Of a stretch of DNA of 64,000 nucleotides, positions 11,956 through 25,200 are shown piece by piece. The first letter of the stretch is position 1. Each line of letters starts with the position of its first letter. Below the pieces are notes generated by a model that searched no databases, had not been told where the DNA came from, and saw only the letters and a list, made by a program, of their open reading frames with translations. The stretch lies in the NCBI RefSeq assembly GCF_905404315.1, contig NC_066267.1, positions 6,214,501-6,278,500 on the forward strand, in the 5' to 3' direction. The position numbers were made by a program, and so were the translations under genes. The DNA comes from Leptidea sinapis. Its lineage: Eukaryota; Arthropoda; Insecta; Lepidoptera; Pieridae.

Positions 11956-13838
11956 ATGGCTCACAGTGCTATCTCTCATGTGATGTCACATATACAGAAT
12001 AGGATCAAGGCCTGCTCCAGGCAGGTCCTGACGATGCAACCGCATCGCCTAAATCTGCCACCAGAGGTCAGGAACTTACTCACACAGAAACACAGAGCCA
12101 CTAGAGTTTACGATAGGTATCCGTCGGTCGAGAATAGGCGCCACCTCCGCTACCTACAGCGGGTGGTAAGGGAACGTATCGTGGAACTCCACGGCGAACG
12201 ATGGGACCGCTTGCTCGGCAACCTTAAGCCATCACATGTGGCTATCTGGAAGCTGCCTCGCGCGTTCAAACAGGAGCCACTCAGTGTCTCCTTTGGATAG
12301 ACTGGAACTGCAGCCGGCGCTCGATGACGATGAGAAGGCTGAATGCCTCGCCAATAGTTTCGAGAGTCAGTGCTCTCCAAATGCAGCAGCCGACCCGACA
12401 CACGTTGACGAAGTTGATCGTGAAGTTGAACGTCGCTCTGCTCTGAGTCCTTCAGGCGATGGAATAAAACCCACCTCTTACGAAGAGGTGAAACTAATTA
12501 TTAAGGAGCTTCACTCCAAGAAGGCCCCGGGGCCCGAGGTTCTTAAAATCCTACCCTCGACTCTTATTACTTTATTGGTTACCATTTTTAATATTCTTTT
12601 CTTTTCTAATAACGCGTTCCCCGAACAATGGAAGGATTCTATTGTTATCGGTATCCCAAAACCCAATAAACCTAAAGCTAATCCGAGTAGCTATAGGCCT
12701 ATTAGCTTAATTAACTCGATCGAGAAACTTTACGAAAGATTAATTCTCGCGCGTCTTAATCATTACATCGCGGAGCTTAACCTGATACCCGACATAAAGT
12801 TCGGATTCAGAACCGCTCACTCGTGTCCCCAGCAGGCTCCCAGACTAACCGAGTACATTCTCATACGGCGTCAATTTCACGCTACCACGGCAGCCGTGTT
12901 TTTCGATGTTGCGAAGGCCTTCGACAAGGTATGGCACAACGGCTTAGTATTCAAGCTGTATCAACTGGGAGTGCCAGACAGGCTCGTGCACATCATACGA
13001 GCCTACCTTACTGATCGCTCCTTCCGATATTCAGTAGAGGGCACCCTATCCTCACCCAGACCAATCAGGTCTGGCGTGCCACAGGGTTCAGTCCTCTCTC
13101 CCACTCTTTTCTCACTCTTCACGAGCGACATTCCCAAGTTTCCGAGTGTCCAGTTCGCTCAGTACGCTGACGATACGGCACTCTACTTTGGCTCCGCTCT
13201 TTTGAACCGCTCAACCTTGAGCAAGAACAATAAAGTGCTTCAAGCCACCGTCGATGAACTAGGCAACTGGTTCAAAAAATGGCGGATTGAAGTGAACCCC
13301 ACCAAGAGTGCAGCGGTACTCTTGGGTAACGCGAATAGCATCCGCGCTAAAAAACGACCGACCGACGTTATTAAATTGTATGAAACACCCATTCTAGAAT
13401 TACAAATACTTAGGAGTCACGTTCAACAGCAATATGAACTTCAAGAAACATATTGATACGGTATGCAATAGAGCCCGATTTGTTCTCAGTCGCCTTTATC
13501 CACTTGTGTGTGGGCGAAGCAAACTTCCGCTCAAACACAAAGTGTACAAAACCATCGTAAGGCCCATACTGTCATACGCAAGCGTCGTGTTCGCGCACAC
13601 CCGACCAAGCTACCTACGTTGTTTGCAAGTAGTTCTAAATAAATTCACGCGCATGGCAACCGGAGCCCCGTGGTTCATTGGAAACGTAGATCTTCACCGC
13701 GATCTAGAGCTTCCGACGATAACTCAACACTTTAAAGAGATCTCGCGACGCTTCTTTGACAAGGCGCCTAACCATCCCAACATCTTGGTTAGGAAGGCAT
13801 GTGTGTACACCCCCTTAACCATAGTTTCAACCCAATAA
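11956..13838 (+). pseudogene. Reverse transcriptase of the jockey-type LINE
   Basis: The first frame (11956-12300) holds the linker before the RT (LNLPPEVRNLLTQKHRATRV). It shifts near 12270 into 12236-13456, which contains KAPGPEVLKILP, SSYRPISLINSIEKLYERLI, FGFRTAHS, FFDVAKAFDKVWHNGL, GVPQGSVLSPTLFSLF, the catalytic AQYADDTALYF and a VNPTKSAAVLLG block. A second shift near 13420 leads to 13434-13838 with KHIDTVCNRARFVLSRL and YKTIVRPILSYASVVFAHTR. YADD is intact but the protein cannot be made whole. Jockey clade is suggested by the linker and KVWHNGL; clade is inference. Confidence 0.75.
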
Positions 13839-13889
13839 GACGTCCCAGGCACGTCACGATAGACCCTGATGACGACATCACCGTCACCG

Positions 13890-14235
13890 GCACCCACACA
13901 AACACCGACACAGACACGCACACACCGCCTTCGCAAGCGTAGGCGCGGTCAACCGCCGCAAACCACTGGCACTCGTCACTCTGACGATGGCCAGCGGCCC
14001 GCAACCTAGATACACCACACATTCTTTTGATACACGACGAGACGTTAGTCCTCGTCCTGTAAGCGTTTCACTCCACTCACGCTCACTCACGGACTGACAT
14101 ACACCACTTACACAATCACAAACAGACGCAAACACAAACATACATGCACACAAACATTTACACTACTTACATACATACAAACATACATACATACACTCAT
14201 AAACACATACATACACACTTACATACATTACACAA
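13890..14235 (+). repeat. CA- and ACAT-rich simple sequence in LINE 3' region
   Basis: Imperfect (CA)n and (ACAT)n runs, densest at 14150-14225. The minus-strand open frames in it are low-complexity artefacts. Confidence 0.6.
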
Positions 14236-14502
14236 AACATCACCACACTCGCCGGCGAGTGTGTTCTTCTCATCTTTTCATCTCGTCGATTCTCCTTAGG
14301 AGACGCCCCGCGACTGTTGTTGCGTAGTCTTTGCGGCCTCCACGGCCCATGTCCTATGTCGCTGTAAAAGCATGGCTAACAGCATAGAGGAGGTTTTAGT
14401 CGGTATGGGGTGTCCACTTACGCGGACACTCGAGTCCGACATATTAGGCCCCGTTGCGGGTCGTAAATACGTAACTGTATTTCCTCCTCTCAAAAAAAAA
14501 AA

Positions 14503-15430
14503 CAGGAGTTACTGCTCATTGACACCCGCCGATCGAGCATCAACGCGAGTTTACACAAGCGCTCGCTGGTTGGCTTGCTGCGATAGCATTTTAGAGCGAG
14601 ATAGAACACATTGTATTATTCTCAATTATTCTAATTGAATTAAACGTTTAACTATTGGTCAAAATGTAAGCTTTAGTATTGGTGTGTAATTTCTAAACTT
14701 GTAAATATTTTTTAAGTAACAATTGTAATTACGTAACTAGTTTTAAGGATTTTGTATAATTATATATCGTGTAACTGAAATAAATTATATATTCCTCATA
14801 CTACTCAAGCAGTTGTCTTATTTAATCTCCAAACGCTCAGACACCAAAATACTAATTGTGTCCCGGTTCTCAGCTATCTAATTAAAAAGTGCCCCCGTGG
14901 CCTGCCAAACAGTGCGATGATTGAGATTGAGACAGCTTGTGGCGAATAATAGTGTGTAGCAGTAGAATAATAAAAGTTAACATGAAAAATACTGCGAGAA
15001 TTTGATACACAGAAAGACAACACAACAAGAGCTGCATGCATAGCAACTGGCTACGGAGCGTAAGTCAAGGTCACGTAAACCAAAAAAGATTGAAAATTTT
15101 TTCATGGATTTGACAGTAATTATTAGTAAGTCCATAAACACTATTGATCAAGTTAGGTGAACTTGCACAACAACAACATACATTTGCCGTTGCGCTTTCA
15201 GACTGCGAATCAAAGAGAATTTAAACACTGCTGCGAATGATATGTCCAAATAACATCACATGTCTAACACTTCAAAATTTAAAAAAGTTCTAAAGAATCG
15301 CTATATTCAAAAAGCCTACGATCAAAGAATATATAGAGGATAAAGAAGTATGGAAAATATATGCTCCTGGTCTACCTAATAATTATTAACATTAAGATTG
15401 TATAATCGAATGTAACATGAATATAATATT
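14503..15430. other. Spacer, nothing recognised
   Basis: AT-rich sequence between the LINE poly(A) and the next repeat. No coding or structural signal was recognised. Confidence 0.35.
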
Positions 15431-15439
15431 TTATGTTGG

Positions 15440-15800
15440 TTTATTGTAATTGCATTATATAGAATCATTTGTGGGCATGCTTTGTAGTTTAAATTTAAAT
15501 TAATTTTGTAAATTTTAGTTATCATGCATAGGTATGCTATAACATGGGTCATCATGCTCACTGAATGGCATTGCTTGCGGTGGCGTCCTTATCCTTCGTA
15601 AATATGTGCGAGGCGATCGATGTCTGGTCAATGCGTCAACTCGTGAAAGGTTGCTGGTTATGGTGCCAGGTCGACCTGTTATAGTTAATCAATCATTGTA
15701 TTTGTTGGATGCAATTACTAATTGAGACAGTAAACACGACCATCGTGTACAAGTACGCTTAGTTTAAGACTAATTGGATAAAGTTTATTTGACTTTGACT
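15440..15800 (+). repeat. Interspersed repeat, family G copy 1 (empty site)
   Basis: Shares GGTATGCTATAACATGG, TCATGCTCACTGAATGGCAT and CAGGTCGACCTGTTAT with 27180-27400. This copy is uninterrupted at 15681/15682, where the other copy carries a Helitron. Confidence 0.6.
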
Positions 15801-15963
15801 TTGATTACATCAACTGCCCAAAGCGCAGTTGTACCGAGACGGTGGTGTTGGCGCGGGCATTGTCGTTCTTGAATTGGAACTCCGGATCCATTTGCAGTCT
15901 GTGCGGGATAGTTATAGGTGGGACCTGTAATTACTACTACCGTGTACGTAACATTTACATTAC

Positions 15964-15991
15964 GTACATTTGTAACGTGTTACAAATGTAC
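15964..15991. repeat. 28-nt palindrome
   Basis: Arms GTACATTTGTAAC and its exact inverse around a GT spacer, about 290 bp upstream of the Got1 start codon. Confidence 0.6.
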
Positions 15992-16167
15992 ACGTCTTAT
16001 TTTTATCGTTATACCATATCCACGATTTTTCTATCATAAATTTATTGTTTAATGACAACTGATCTGTGACAACTATTTTGACTTTGACCTAAACGACATT
16101 GTTATCATTGAAGGTCAAAATATAAATCTAAAATTATTATTTTATTTTGTATCGGCTCTCTACCGAT

Positions 16168-16173
16168 TATAAA
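16168..16173 (+). promoter_or_regulatory. Possible TATA box of Got1
   Basis: TATAAA 111 bp upstream of the Got1 ATG, in AT-rich sequence where chance matches are frequent. Confidence 0.2.
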
Positions 16174-16283
16174 ATATCATAATCTAGATAAGTAGTAGGT
16201 AATTGTTTGCTAAAATAGTTAATGATCTAAGTTCACTTACAATTTGTGCTTTGCTTAGTGTGGTTGGATTTAACAAAAAAAAA

Positions 16284-19200
16284 ATGAGTTCAAGATTTGA
16301 TGTAGTACAACAGGGCCCACCAATTGAGGTATTCAATTTGATGAAACTTTTTCAAGAAGATACAAACAAAAACAAAGTAAATTTAGGAGTCGGTGGTAAG
16401 TTTTCAGTTGTTTAAGTGATTATAGAGGTTACGTAATAATTGTGTACTTGGAGAAAACTAGAATACCGACATCAACTATTTTTTTTTTAATTTACGCTAA
16501 ATATATTTTATGAAATGATATTATCTTGTAGTACAAGCTATAATGTAGTCATAAACTTCATCCTCATTCATAGAAAAATTGTCATAATAATTATAGAAAT
16601 GGTGATATAATATATACTTAGTCCTATTATATCTATTACTATAAATTTCCAGTCAATTTACTTTGTTAAAGCACATTGTCATAATATAGACTTGATAAAT
16701 TTTATTTAAATATGTATAAATTAATTATACATCTGAACGGAAATGTAGTAACTGAGAAATGTTAATTTTAGTATACTTTAAATGATGTACATAATATAAT
16801 GTAAGTTTACATAGTAATAATGTCAAAATATTGCTTAAAGTTTTCTTTTCGTTATTTAAATATAGAATAAAATATGAGGTGTCAATTTAAAATACATTCA
16901 TGACTTTTATTTTATTACTAGTATCAATATTACTAGTAAAATGATACTAATTGAAATTAATTCATGAGATAGCTTACAGAGATGAAAATGGCAAGCCATG
17001 GGTCCTCCCTGTTGTTCGGCAGATGGAGAAGCAAATGGCAGCTGATGAGACACTTCTCCATGAATATCTTCCCGTGCTTGGTAAGTGTATATTTGCAACA
17101 ACTTATGGTCCTTAGTTAATAAATACTCAGCACCTTTAAATAAACTCTTGTGTTACACCATGATGTCAAGCAAACAACAAATTATCATAAGTAATCTCTC
17201 ATTATTCTTAAGCTGATATATTTAAAGTAACATGCCTAAATAGTTTGTAGTAGTATCTATACTGTAGTGGTTTTTCATAGAAGATGATGAGGAGAAGATA
17301 AATTAATTAACAAAAAAATATTAGCCTCTAGTAAGATTTTACAAAATTTAACCCCACAAATTGTAATCTCTTTTGTTAGACATTTTGTAATAAAAACAAG
17401 AAGGAATATAATAGTCACTAGAGACAACACAATACACAGATATTACTTCGTACTAACAGGCACTAAGAAAAGTACATATTCAATTATTTACATACATAAT
17501 TGTGTAATTTTTATGTGACAATAGTAGAAAAAAACATTGAAAACAAAATGCTTCTACATTACTATGTAACAACGAAATACATATGTAGTGCAAAATGTCT
17601 GTAATTTTTGTTTTTTATTTCCATCATAAGAAGTATGGACTGCATTATGCAAACTAGATAATAGGTACTTTTATAGCTTTTAATCTATTCTATATTGTGT
17701 AATTAATTGTGCGCGGGGCGGAGATAGCTAAGTAGCTATCTCCGCCCCGCGCAGGAGTAGGTAAGTACCTATGATTTATTTGTTAACATTTCAATCCTTG
17801 TTGTCACTGTAACTGGACAATTTTGCATGAAATTCCGTCTTAAAAAGCGGTGGGTCGTTATAATTGGAGTCGTAATAAACGGATGAATTTTCATTGATGC
17901 TCTTAGTAAAACCAAACATAATAAGCTATATACACTTGCGATACATATATACTTACGTCGCTAAAAACGGGTGGTTGTTATATGCGAAGGTCGTACTAAA
18001 TGGATACTAATGTATTGGGTATATACCATATTAATTTAAAGTTCATATGTTCAAAATTTCAAACCTCATACTCTTTATCTATCAATTAAGAAACCGAGTT
18101 ACCTTAACCGTTACTTTTACTGACACATTGAACGAGGGCTACTACTAGCCCACAGTATGCCCCTTAGTATCACATCGGCCGCTGCACATAGCCCTGGGAA
18201 AATCCGAAGGGAAATAAACCATGCCCCAAAGAGGAATGCATCCTATCCCTATCTGCTGACTTGTAGTACCAAACGCGGCCTGACGCCGATGTTCTGCGAC
18301 GTAGCCGTTGTATAGGCACTACACTCCTGACCAGGCAGTGGTCGTATGATACCGACCTGGTATGTACCCTGGATGTGAAGTCAATATAGAGACTACTCGT
18401 TGAAGGTACCCAATACTACGATATCAGTAGAGGGGATCTGTGCAAGCACGTCGTCAATTATTGCCCTTTTAACGCGCATGAGATTGATTTCTGCGTTACG
18501 ACTCTGTAGACACACGCAGTGATGAGGTCGCAGTCTTCAGAATCTACACGGATCCAAGACGGCGACAGCAGATATCCTCCCTAACGTACATACACCTCGA
18601 CATGAGACAAAAATTATGCTCAATTTTGTATCCGGGGTACGTTATCAGTAGCGATAACCGCCGCTACTTCACGCCGGTATACTGTACATGTCATATGAAA
18701 CAACAAGCAATTTCACGTATTCGGGCTCTGCCTGCGTTTACAAAATTTATACATTCTTATTATGGGGACCAATAGATAGGTTATCAATGGCAATGACGGA
18801 CATAATATACAACCATAAAAACAATGATAACAGAGTTGGCTTAAGTTATATAATATTTCTGATTCAAATATATGAATTTCTATATATTATATACCTACTA
18901 ATAAACTTTCCGTCTGTTATACCATGAAAAGGATCGGAATAATATTTTAAACATAAGATACAGCGTGTTTCGGAGTGATTATTTATCCGGGACATTTTTT
19001 TTGACTCAGAAATACCTGTATATTCATTAGTCAATGATCTTTCATTACATAGCATGACAATTCATAGAATGAGCGGGCGCGAGGTGAATTTATATGGCGA
19101 AACAAGGTATGCCGAGTCAGCACTTGTGTATGTATATAAAAGACATCAAAGTATGATATGAATATTAAGGTGAATACTATAACTGAAAATATTACTAATG

Positions 19201-22200
19201 TGATGGCATGTAGTCGATAATTTTGAGGAAATTTCATGGGTTTAATAAATAATAGTACCTGGACGACTTAGCCTTGCTCGGATTTTTAAGAAGGTAATGA
19301 AATAAACTGAAATTTATTCATTGCGTCGAATACATTATTCATTATAGATATTAAGTTTATTGTAGTGTCTTCTATTCAGCTAATTTAAATTAGCATGCAA
19401 AATGTTTACTTAAAATTTAAAGAATCCTTAACATTATAATTTTTTTTTACAAAACTTGTAAAAAATAAAACTAACAGGACATCTGGATTCGAACCAGGGT
19501 TTTCTGCTTTCCGAATCACCCAATGTCCCATCTGAACTATTATAGTCTTGTATATAGTGGCGAAATTTACCTTTGTATTCTAATGTTATTGTAGCAGTTT
19601 CTCATTGAAACACGGTTAAAACTACATTTTTTAATTATTATATTTATAAGAAATAAACTCAATTTACAATTCCTGGCTGTGGCAAGAATATGGTTTTGTT
19701 AACAATTTATTTATTTATAAGTGATCTCCCTCACTTCTGTTAAATATACAATTAATTTTATTTATACGGAAATGTACGGACACAACGGCATTCGGACTGT
19801 TGGCTTAGTTGCTAAAAGTGCTGGGGCGTATCCTTAGAGGTGAGAGTTCGAATCGACAATAAATTTTGGCAGAAATTGAATTTTGTATAATAAGTTGTAG
19901 ATTTGTATTTTTAAAAAACTAAGACTACAGACTCAACACACACAAAATGAAGCAACCTTAAAATATACAAATATAAAAACGTGTGGTGTTTATAAAAGGA
20001 GCCACTCAGCATGTGTTTCAACACAAGTGTGTTGCAACGCTGATCTTCTGTGACCTCCACTATGATTATCTATCTAAAGTGTATTTCAACCCTTTATAAT
20101 TACTTCATTAATAATTATAGAAACGTATATTAATAATGTACAGAGCCAATTTTTCAGTTTTGTGGTAAATACACTGTACTTAAATAGGTTACACTTTCAA
20201 ATTAGGATGTGACCGATTAATGAAACATTGTTAACAAAACAGAGCATGTAACATTAATAGTAATAGCGTACATGATTCGAGTATTATTGAGCACCTCAAT
20301 ATTTCAATGTAATTTTATATCTTATCATGGGTCATAAAAGGCATTTATTTTCTCAAAATTGATAACTTTAGAATTATTTTTGAAGTCATTTCTACTATAC
20401 TAGACACTACTACCGCTTCGGAAACAAATGGCGAAGACGAAGCGGCGCAAGAAACTCTCCCAGCATTTTTTTGCGCTCTTTTTAATCAAATATACAATAC
20501 TGTATTGTCATAGCTATTGCCATAAAATAATAATTATCTAGTCCCCAGACTGTTGGATTGCTTAAGTATTCAGCTGTGCAGTAGTAAATTTTCGACAGAG
20601 CAATTTTTTAATAAAACATTTAAATGTGTTTATAGATAATGCCTGAACAGTGGCTGGGACTTTAAAAGTGTATACATTTCAGTAAATAAATTTGTATATA
20701 CTATCTTATGATACATAATAGCTTTAAGGGTAAATATATATATAAGCTGCTGAAGTTGGAAGTGAATCAGCATTTACCGAGCTGGTAGTTTTTGACTGAT
20801 ATATTGAATTTCTCTCCTGATTTAACAATTATACTCCTTAATTGGGTCCATTCACGTTCAAGGTTGTGCAGTTAATCCAACTAGCCCAGATCCTTCTTGA
20901 AGCTACTCTGAACATTTAAACATAGCCGACATCTCGGAGCGACCTCGTATTTTCGAGAAATTTCTTCCCGTTGGTTGGCCAATTCTGAACTCTCTAGGAT
21001 TACATGAGTGACCGTCTTGCAAGTTCATTCACTGCATTGTAACCTATTGAACCACAAATTACTGTGCAGTCACCCCGTTAGAAGCAGCACGTTCCAGGCA
21101 CTACACTCGTAGGTTAGCACTGAGGTGAAGGCTTTTTGACCCAGTTAGCTCCAAGCCAGTATATGTTGTATATCGGAGAGAATAGTGACATCGTAACAAT
21201 CTACTGTCTTCCTCAGGATAGCTACGGCTTCCTTCGTGGCTGCTCACTCGCATTGGAAAATAGAGCTGTACATACTCCCGATATGATTTCAGGTTCTATA
21301 TAGTTGATAACCATCTTATCAGTAATAAATTCTACCTAGGATCAAATTCAAATTCAAATATTTTTATTCAAAATAGGATTTATAATCACTTATTGAACGT
21401 CAAAATCTACCACCCATTCAAAAGAGACTGCCTCAGACCTGAGAAGAATGGGCGCAAGAAACTCAGCGGGCTTTTTTTTATATAAAATATGGATTACAAT
21501 GTAATATCGTACAATAAACATTAATAATTAAAGATCCTGAGGGTATTCGCTTTATTCCCAGTCCGTGGTGTCATTAAGAAAATCGTTTATGCTATAATAA
21601 CCTTACCCACACAAACGTTTTTTAACAATTCTTTTAAATTTCGTAACACATTTGTTTTGTACATTTTCTGGGATCATATTGTAGAAGCATATACATCGCC
21701 CAACAAAAGACTTACTAACTCGACCCAACCGAGTAGTAGACATAACAAGTTTATGTTTGTTCCTCGTGTTAACATTATGAATGTCACAGTTTCTAGAAAA
21801 TTCCTCAATGTGCTTATGAACATACAAAACATTATCAAAATACCTCGAACCTAGGCTGATCCGTTGACCGAAATAGCTGCCAGCGTTTGGGTTTCGACTA
21901 GCCCTATTGAGGCGTGTAGAAATATTTAATGTTAAATTAACAATTAATTCTCACATTTTAGGTTTTGAACAGTTCAGCAACTTGTCGGTGTCAATGCTCT
22001 TGGGGAAGGACAGCCCTGCTATAGCTGAAGGAAGAGTAAGTCATTTTTTTTTAAATATAGCTTAAAGGGTTTAAACGATTTGGTCACTTGGATGAATTGT
22101 AGAATAGGCAAGTATGTGTAGCAAAGTAAACGGAGGTTCAAAATCTAATAGCCTGTAATGAGTATAAACTGTCTTAAGTTATGTATGTATTTTTAAAGTG

Positions 22201-25200
22201 AAACTTTTACTACATCGCCTCATCGACCATCTATCGCATGTCGCATTACAATCGGCCAATTGTCGTATTCAAATTCAAAAACACTTTATTCATGTAGGTC
22301 ACAGAAATGACACTTATGAATGTCAAAAAAAAAATATATAAAAATATTGTTTCTTATTGAATTTACCGCTACTTCGTAAAGGGTTGAGCTAATGAGATGA
22401 AGTAGCAAGAAACTAATTGCCTCTCTTTTAAGTCAAGATTTACATTTAAGTTGTTTTACAAATCATTTCAATTACAATATATGCAAAGTGACGCAACAAA
22501 AATACTCAAATGTCAAAATTGTATGTATGATGATGATAATTAAATGTCTACTAATGGACCCAACAGACGTTGTCCTGTACACATGTTTTAAATTTGAAAA
22601 ATCGGTCCAGCCGTTAGGAGCAGTTCACTAACATACACATGAGCAGGAGAATTATATTATATGGGCGGAATTGAGAATCTAAACCAATCTCAAATTCACT
22701 GAAACAAACAAAAAAGTCATCAAAATCAGTCCAGCCGTTTAGGAGGTAGTTTAATTGTGAATCTAAACCATTTTCGAATCCACCTGAAGACACACACCAA
22801 TTTCAGATTCACTGGAACACACAAAAATATCATCAAAATCGGTCCAGCCGTTTAGGAGGTAGTTCAATTGTGAATCTAAACCATCCTCGAATCCCCTTGA
22901 ACTCACACAAAAGTTTCATCAAAATCGGTCCAGCCGTCTAGGAGGAGTTCAGTGACATACACACGCACGCAAGAAATATATGTATAAAGATTGTAGTAGT
23001 ATTTTATAATAATGAATAAAAACCACTTTATTTAAAAGTGGACAGTGGGAGCCCTCTTTTGCACAGGAAGCCGACTATATTATGGGTACCACAACGGCGC
23101 CTATTTCTGTCGTGAAGCAGTAATGTGTAAACATGATTGTGTTTCGGTCTGAAGTGAAATTACTGGGCAAATGAGGCTTAACATCCTATGTCTCAAGGTG
23201 ACGAGTGCAATTGTAGTGCTGCTTAAAATTTTTGGGTTTTTCAAGAAGCCTGAGCGGCACTGCATTGAAATCGTCCTGCTCGTCTCGTGCCTTATTTTCA
23301 TAAAAATAAGTATTTCCTGCTCAATATGATATTTCGTTACGATTAAAAAATACGAACGTATTTTTTCAAGAATTTCTTCTGTCGGCACTCAAAATAATTT
23401 TAATAAATTAAAATTAATAATATCACGTGACAAGTGCTAAGGAATAAGTTTGGTTTAACAATAAATGTGTTATGTTGCGTAAAGTTTTTTTCAAGAAAGG
23501 TCAAGTTCCAAGGATGTTCATACAAGTTAATCATCATATGTCACTTTAACAATAGTTAGCCTGGCTAAGTTTTTCTATAAGTTTAGCCAACTTTGATCAT
23601 TATTCATATCTCGCCAAGGTTGTATATGCTATATAATAATATATAAAAATGTGTGTGTTACTTATTTATCTGCGCACGCAAGAAATTCTTCTTATTCTTC
23701 TTTTGCGTAATGAGACAAAGATCTTTAAAAAATATTTATCTTGCTATATATTTGTAGAAAAAATAATATTGTCATAGTCATATGAAGGTATAAAATACAA
23801 CTAGATAATGAAAATATTATAATACCGCATAATTAAATTAAACAACGTGTAATTAAATATCATTAAATTATTTTTAGAATAATTAACAGAGAAATTAATG
23901 TTTTTATTTTAAAAGTTGTATAAATTGAAATTTACAAGTTACAAGGGGTTTGGGAGCTGAAGTATATGAAGTATACAAATGGTCTAGTTGACCAGCTAAC
24001 GCCAGGGTGTTGAATTTGCGTGACGGTGTGCGCGCGCATCGTAAAAATTCACTCTGTTAATTTTTCCCTCGCGCGCCAAAAGACGTATAACTTAAGTAAT
24101 CAATAATTTTAGTAAAAATGCTAAGTGATTGTTTATCAAGCATCAAACATCACGTTCACGAAGCATCTATACAGCCATTGTGAAATAATTTATTTCATTG
24201 AAAAGTATTGCACCCCAGTATCTGCTCGATCCATTTGACCGCGTGCAACGTAGAGCAGCTCGAATTGTCGGGGACTCAGTGCTCTGTGAACGGCTGAATC
24301 ACTTGGCGTTGCGTAGAGACGTCGCTTCATTGTGTGTCTTCTACCGCATTTATCACGGGGAGTGTTCCGAAGAGCTGTTTAACCTGATTCCTGCCGCCGA
24401 ATTTCACCATCGCACGACACGCCACAAGTTAGGATATCATCCCCACCATCTGGATGTGTGGCGGTCCTCCACAGTGCGGTTTTCAAGAAGCTTTCTCCCT
24501 CGTACTACAAAGCTGTGGAATGAGCTTCCTTGTGCGGTGTTTCCGGGACGATACGACATGGGTACCTTCAAAAAAAGCGCGTACACCTTCCTTAAAGGCC
24601 GGCAACGCTCTTGTGATTCCTCTGGTGTTGCAAGAGAATGTGGGCGGCGGTGATCACTTAACACCAGGTGACCCGTACGCTCGTTTGTCGTCCTATTCCA
24701 TAAAAAAAAAAGATTGGCCGTTGAGTTTCTATGTAAGTATGTTCTTCTCACGAGCTCAACGTTTTTACGAATATATTGTGAATTCAGTAATTTAAAAGAT
24801 AGATATTTATAGTGACGAAAAGTTTATTTGTCTTCGACTTTGATTGTGCGCACAGTGGTATATTTTATTTGCCCTAGTGAAAAATACGGAGAAGAAGTGC
24901 GTGCATTAAGCAAACGATTAACATTGTAACATGTACTTAAAATAAATAATAAATAAAATAAAACAATAATTGTTTAACATTACATATTATATAAGAAAAG
25001 TCCGAATGCGAGATAAATAGTAGATTATAAATCTCAGTATTATTGATAAGAAAAGGTCAGTTGGTCATTCTTGTTTGCGATGGAATATAAAGAATACCTC
25101 ATAAAATTCGATCTGGTATATTATTTTTTATGGTCTATTTACGAGCTATTATATACATAAATGAAATCGACTTCTTTTTACTGCTTTAATGATTATTACA

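Larger units (their letters stand above)
11720..14502 (+). mobile_element. Degenerate jockey-type LINE, 5' truncated
   Basis: Carries a reverse transcriptase in three broken frames, a 3' UTR that includes a CA/ACAT-rich stretch, and a poly(A) run at 14491-14502. The 5' edge is uncertain. No endonuclease domain is readable, so the element is 5' truncated or badly decayed. Confidence 0.7.

Noticed and set aside
13724..14153. Overlapping minus-strand ORFs rich in Cys/Val
   Set aside because: They are translations of the CA/ACAT-rich LINE 3' region on the wrong strand.
22600..22960. CRISPR-like direct repeats
   Set aside because: Units are about 100 bp, degenerate and contiguous, in a eukaryotic intron; this is a tandem repeat inside a transposon.
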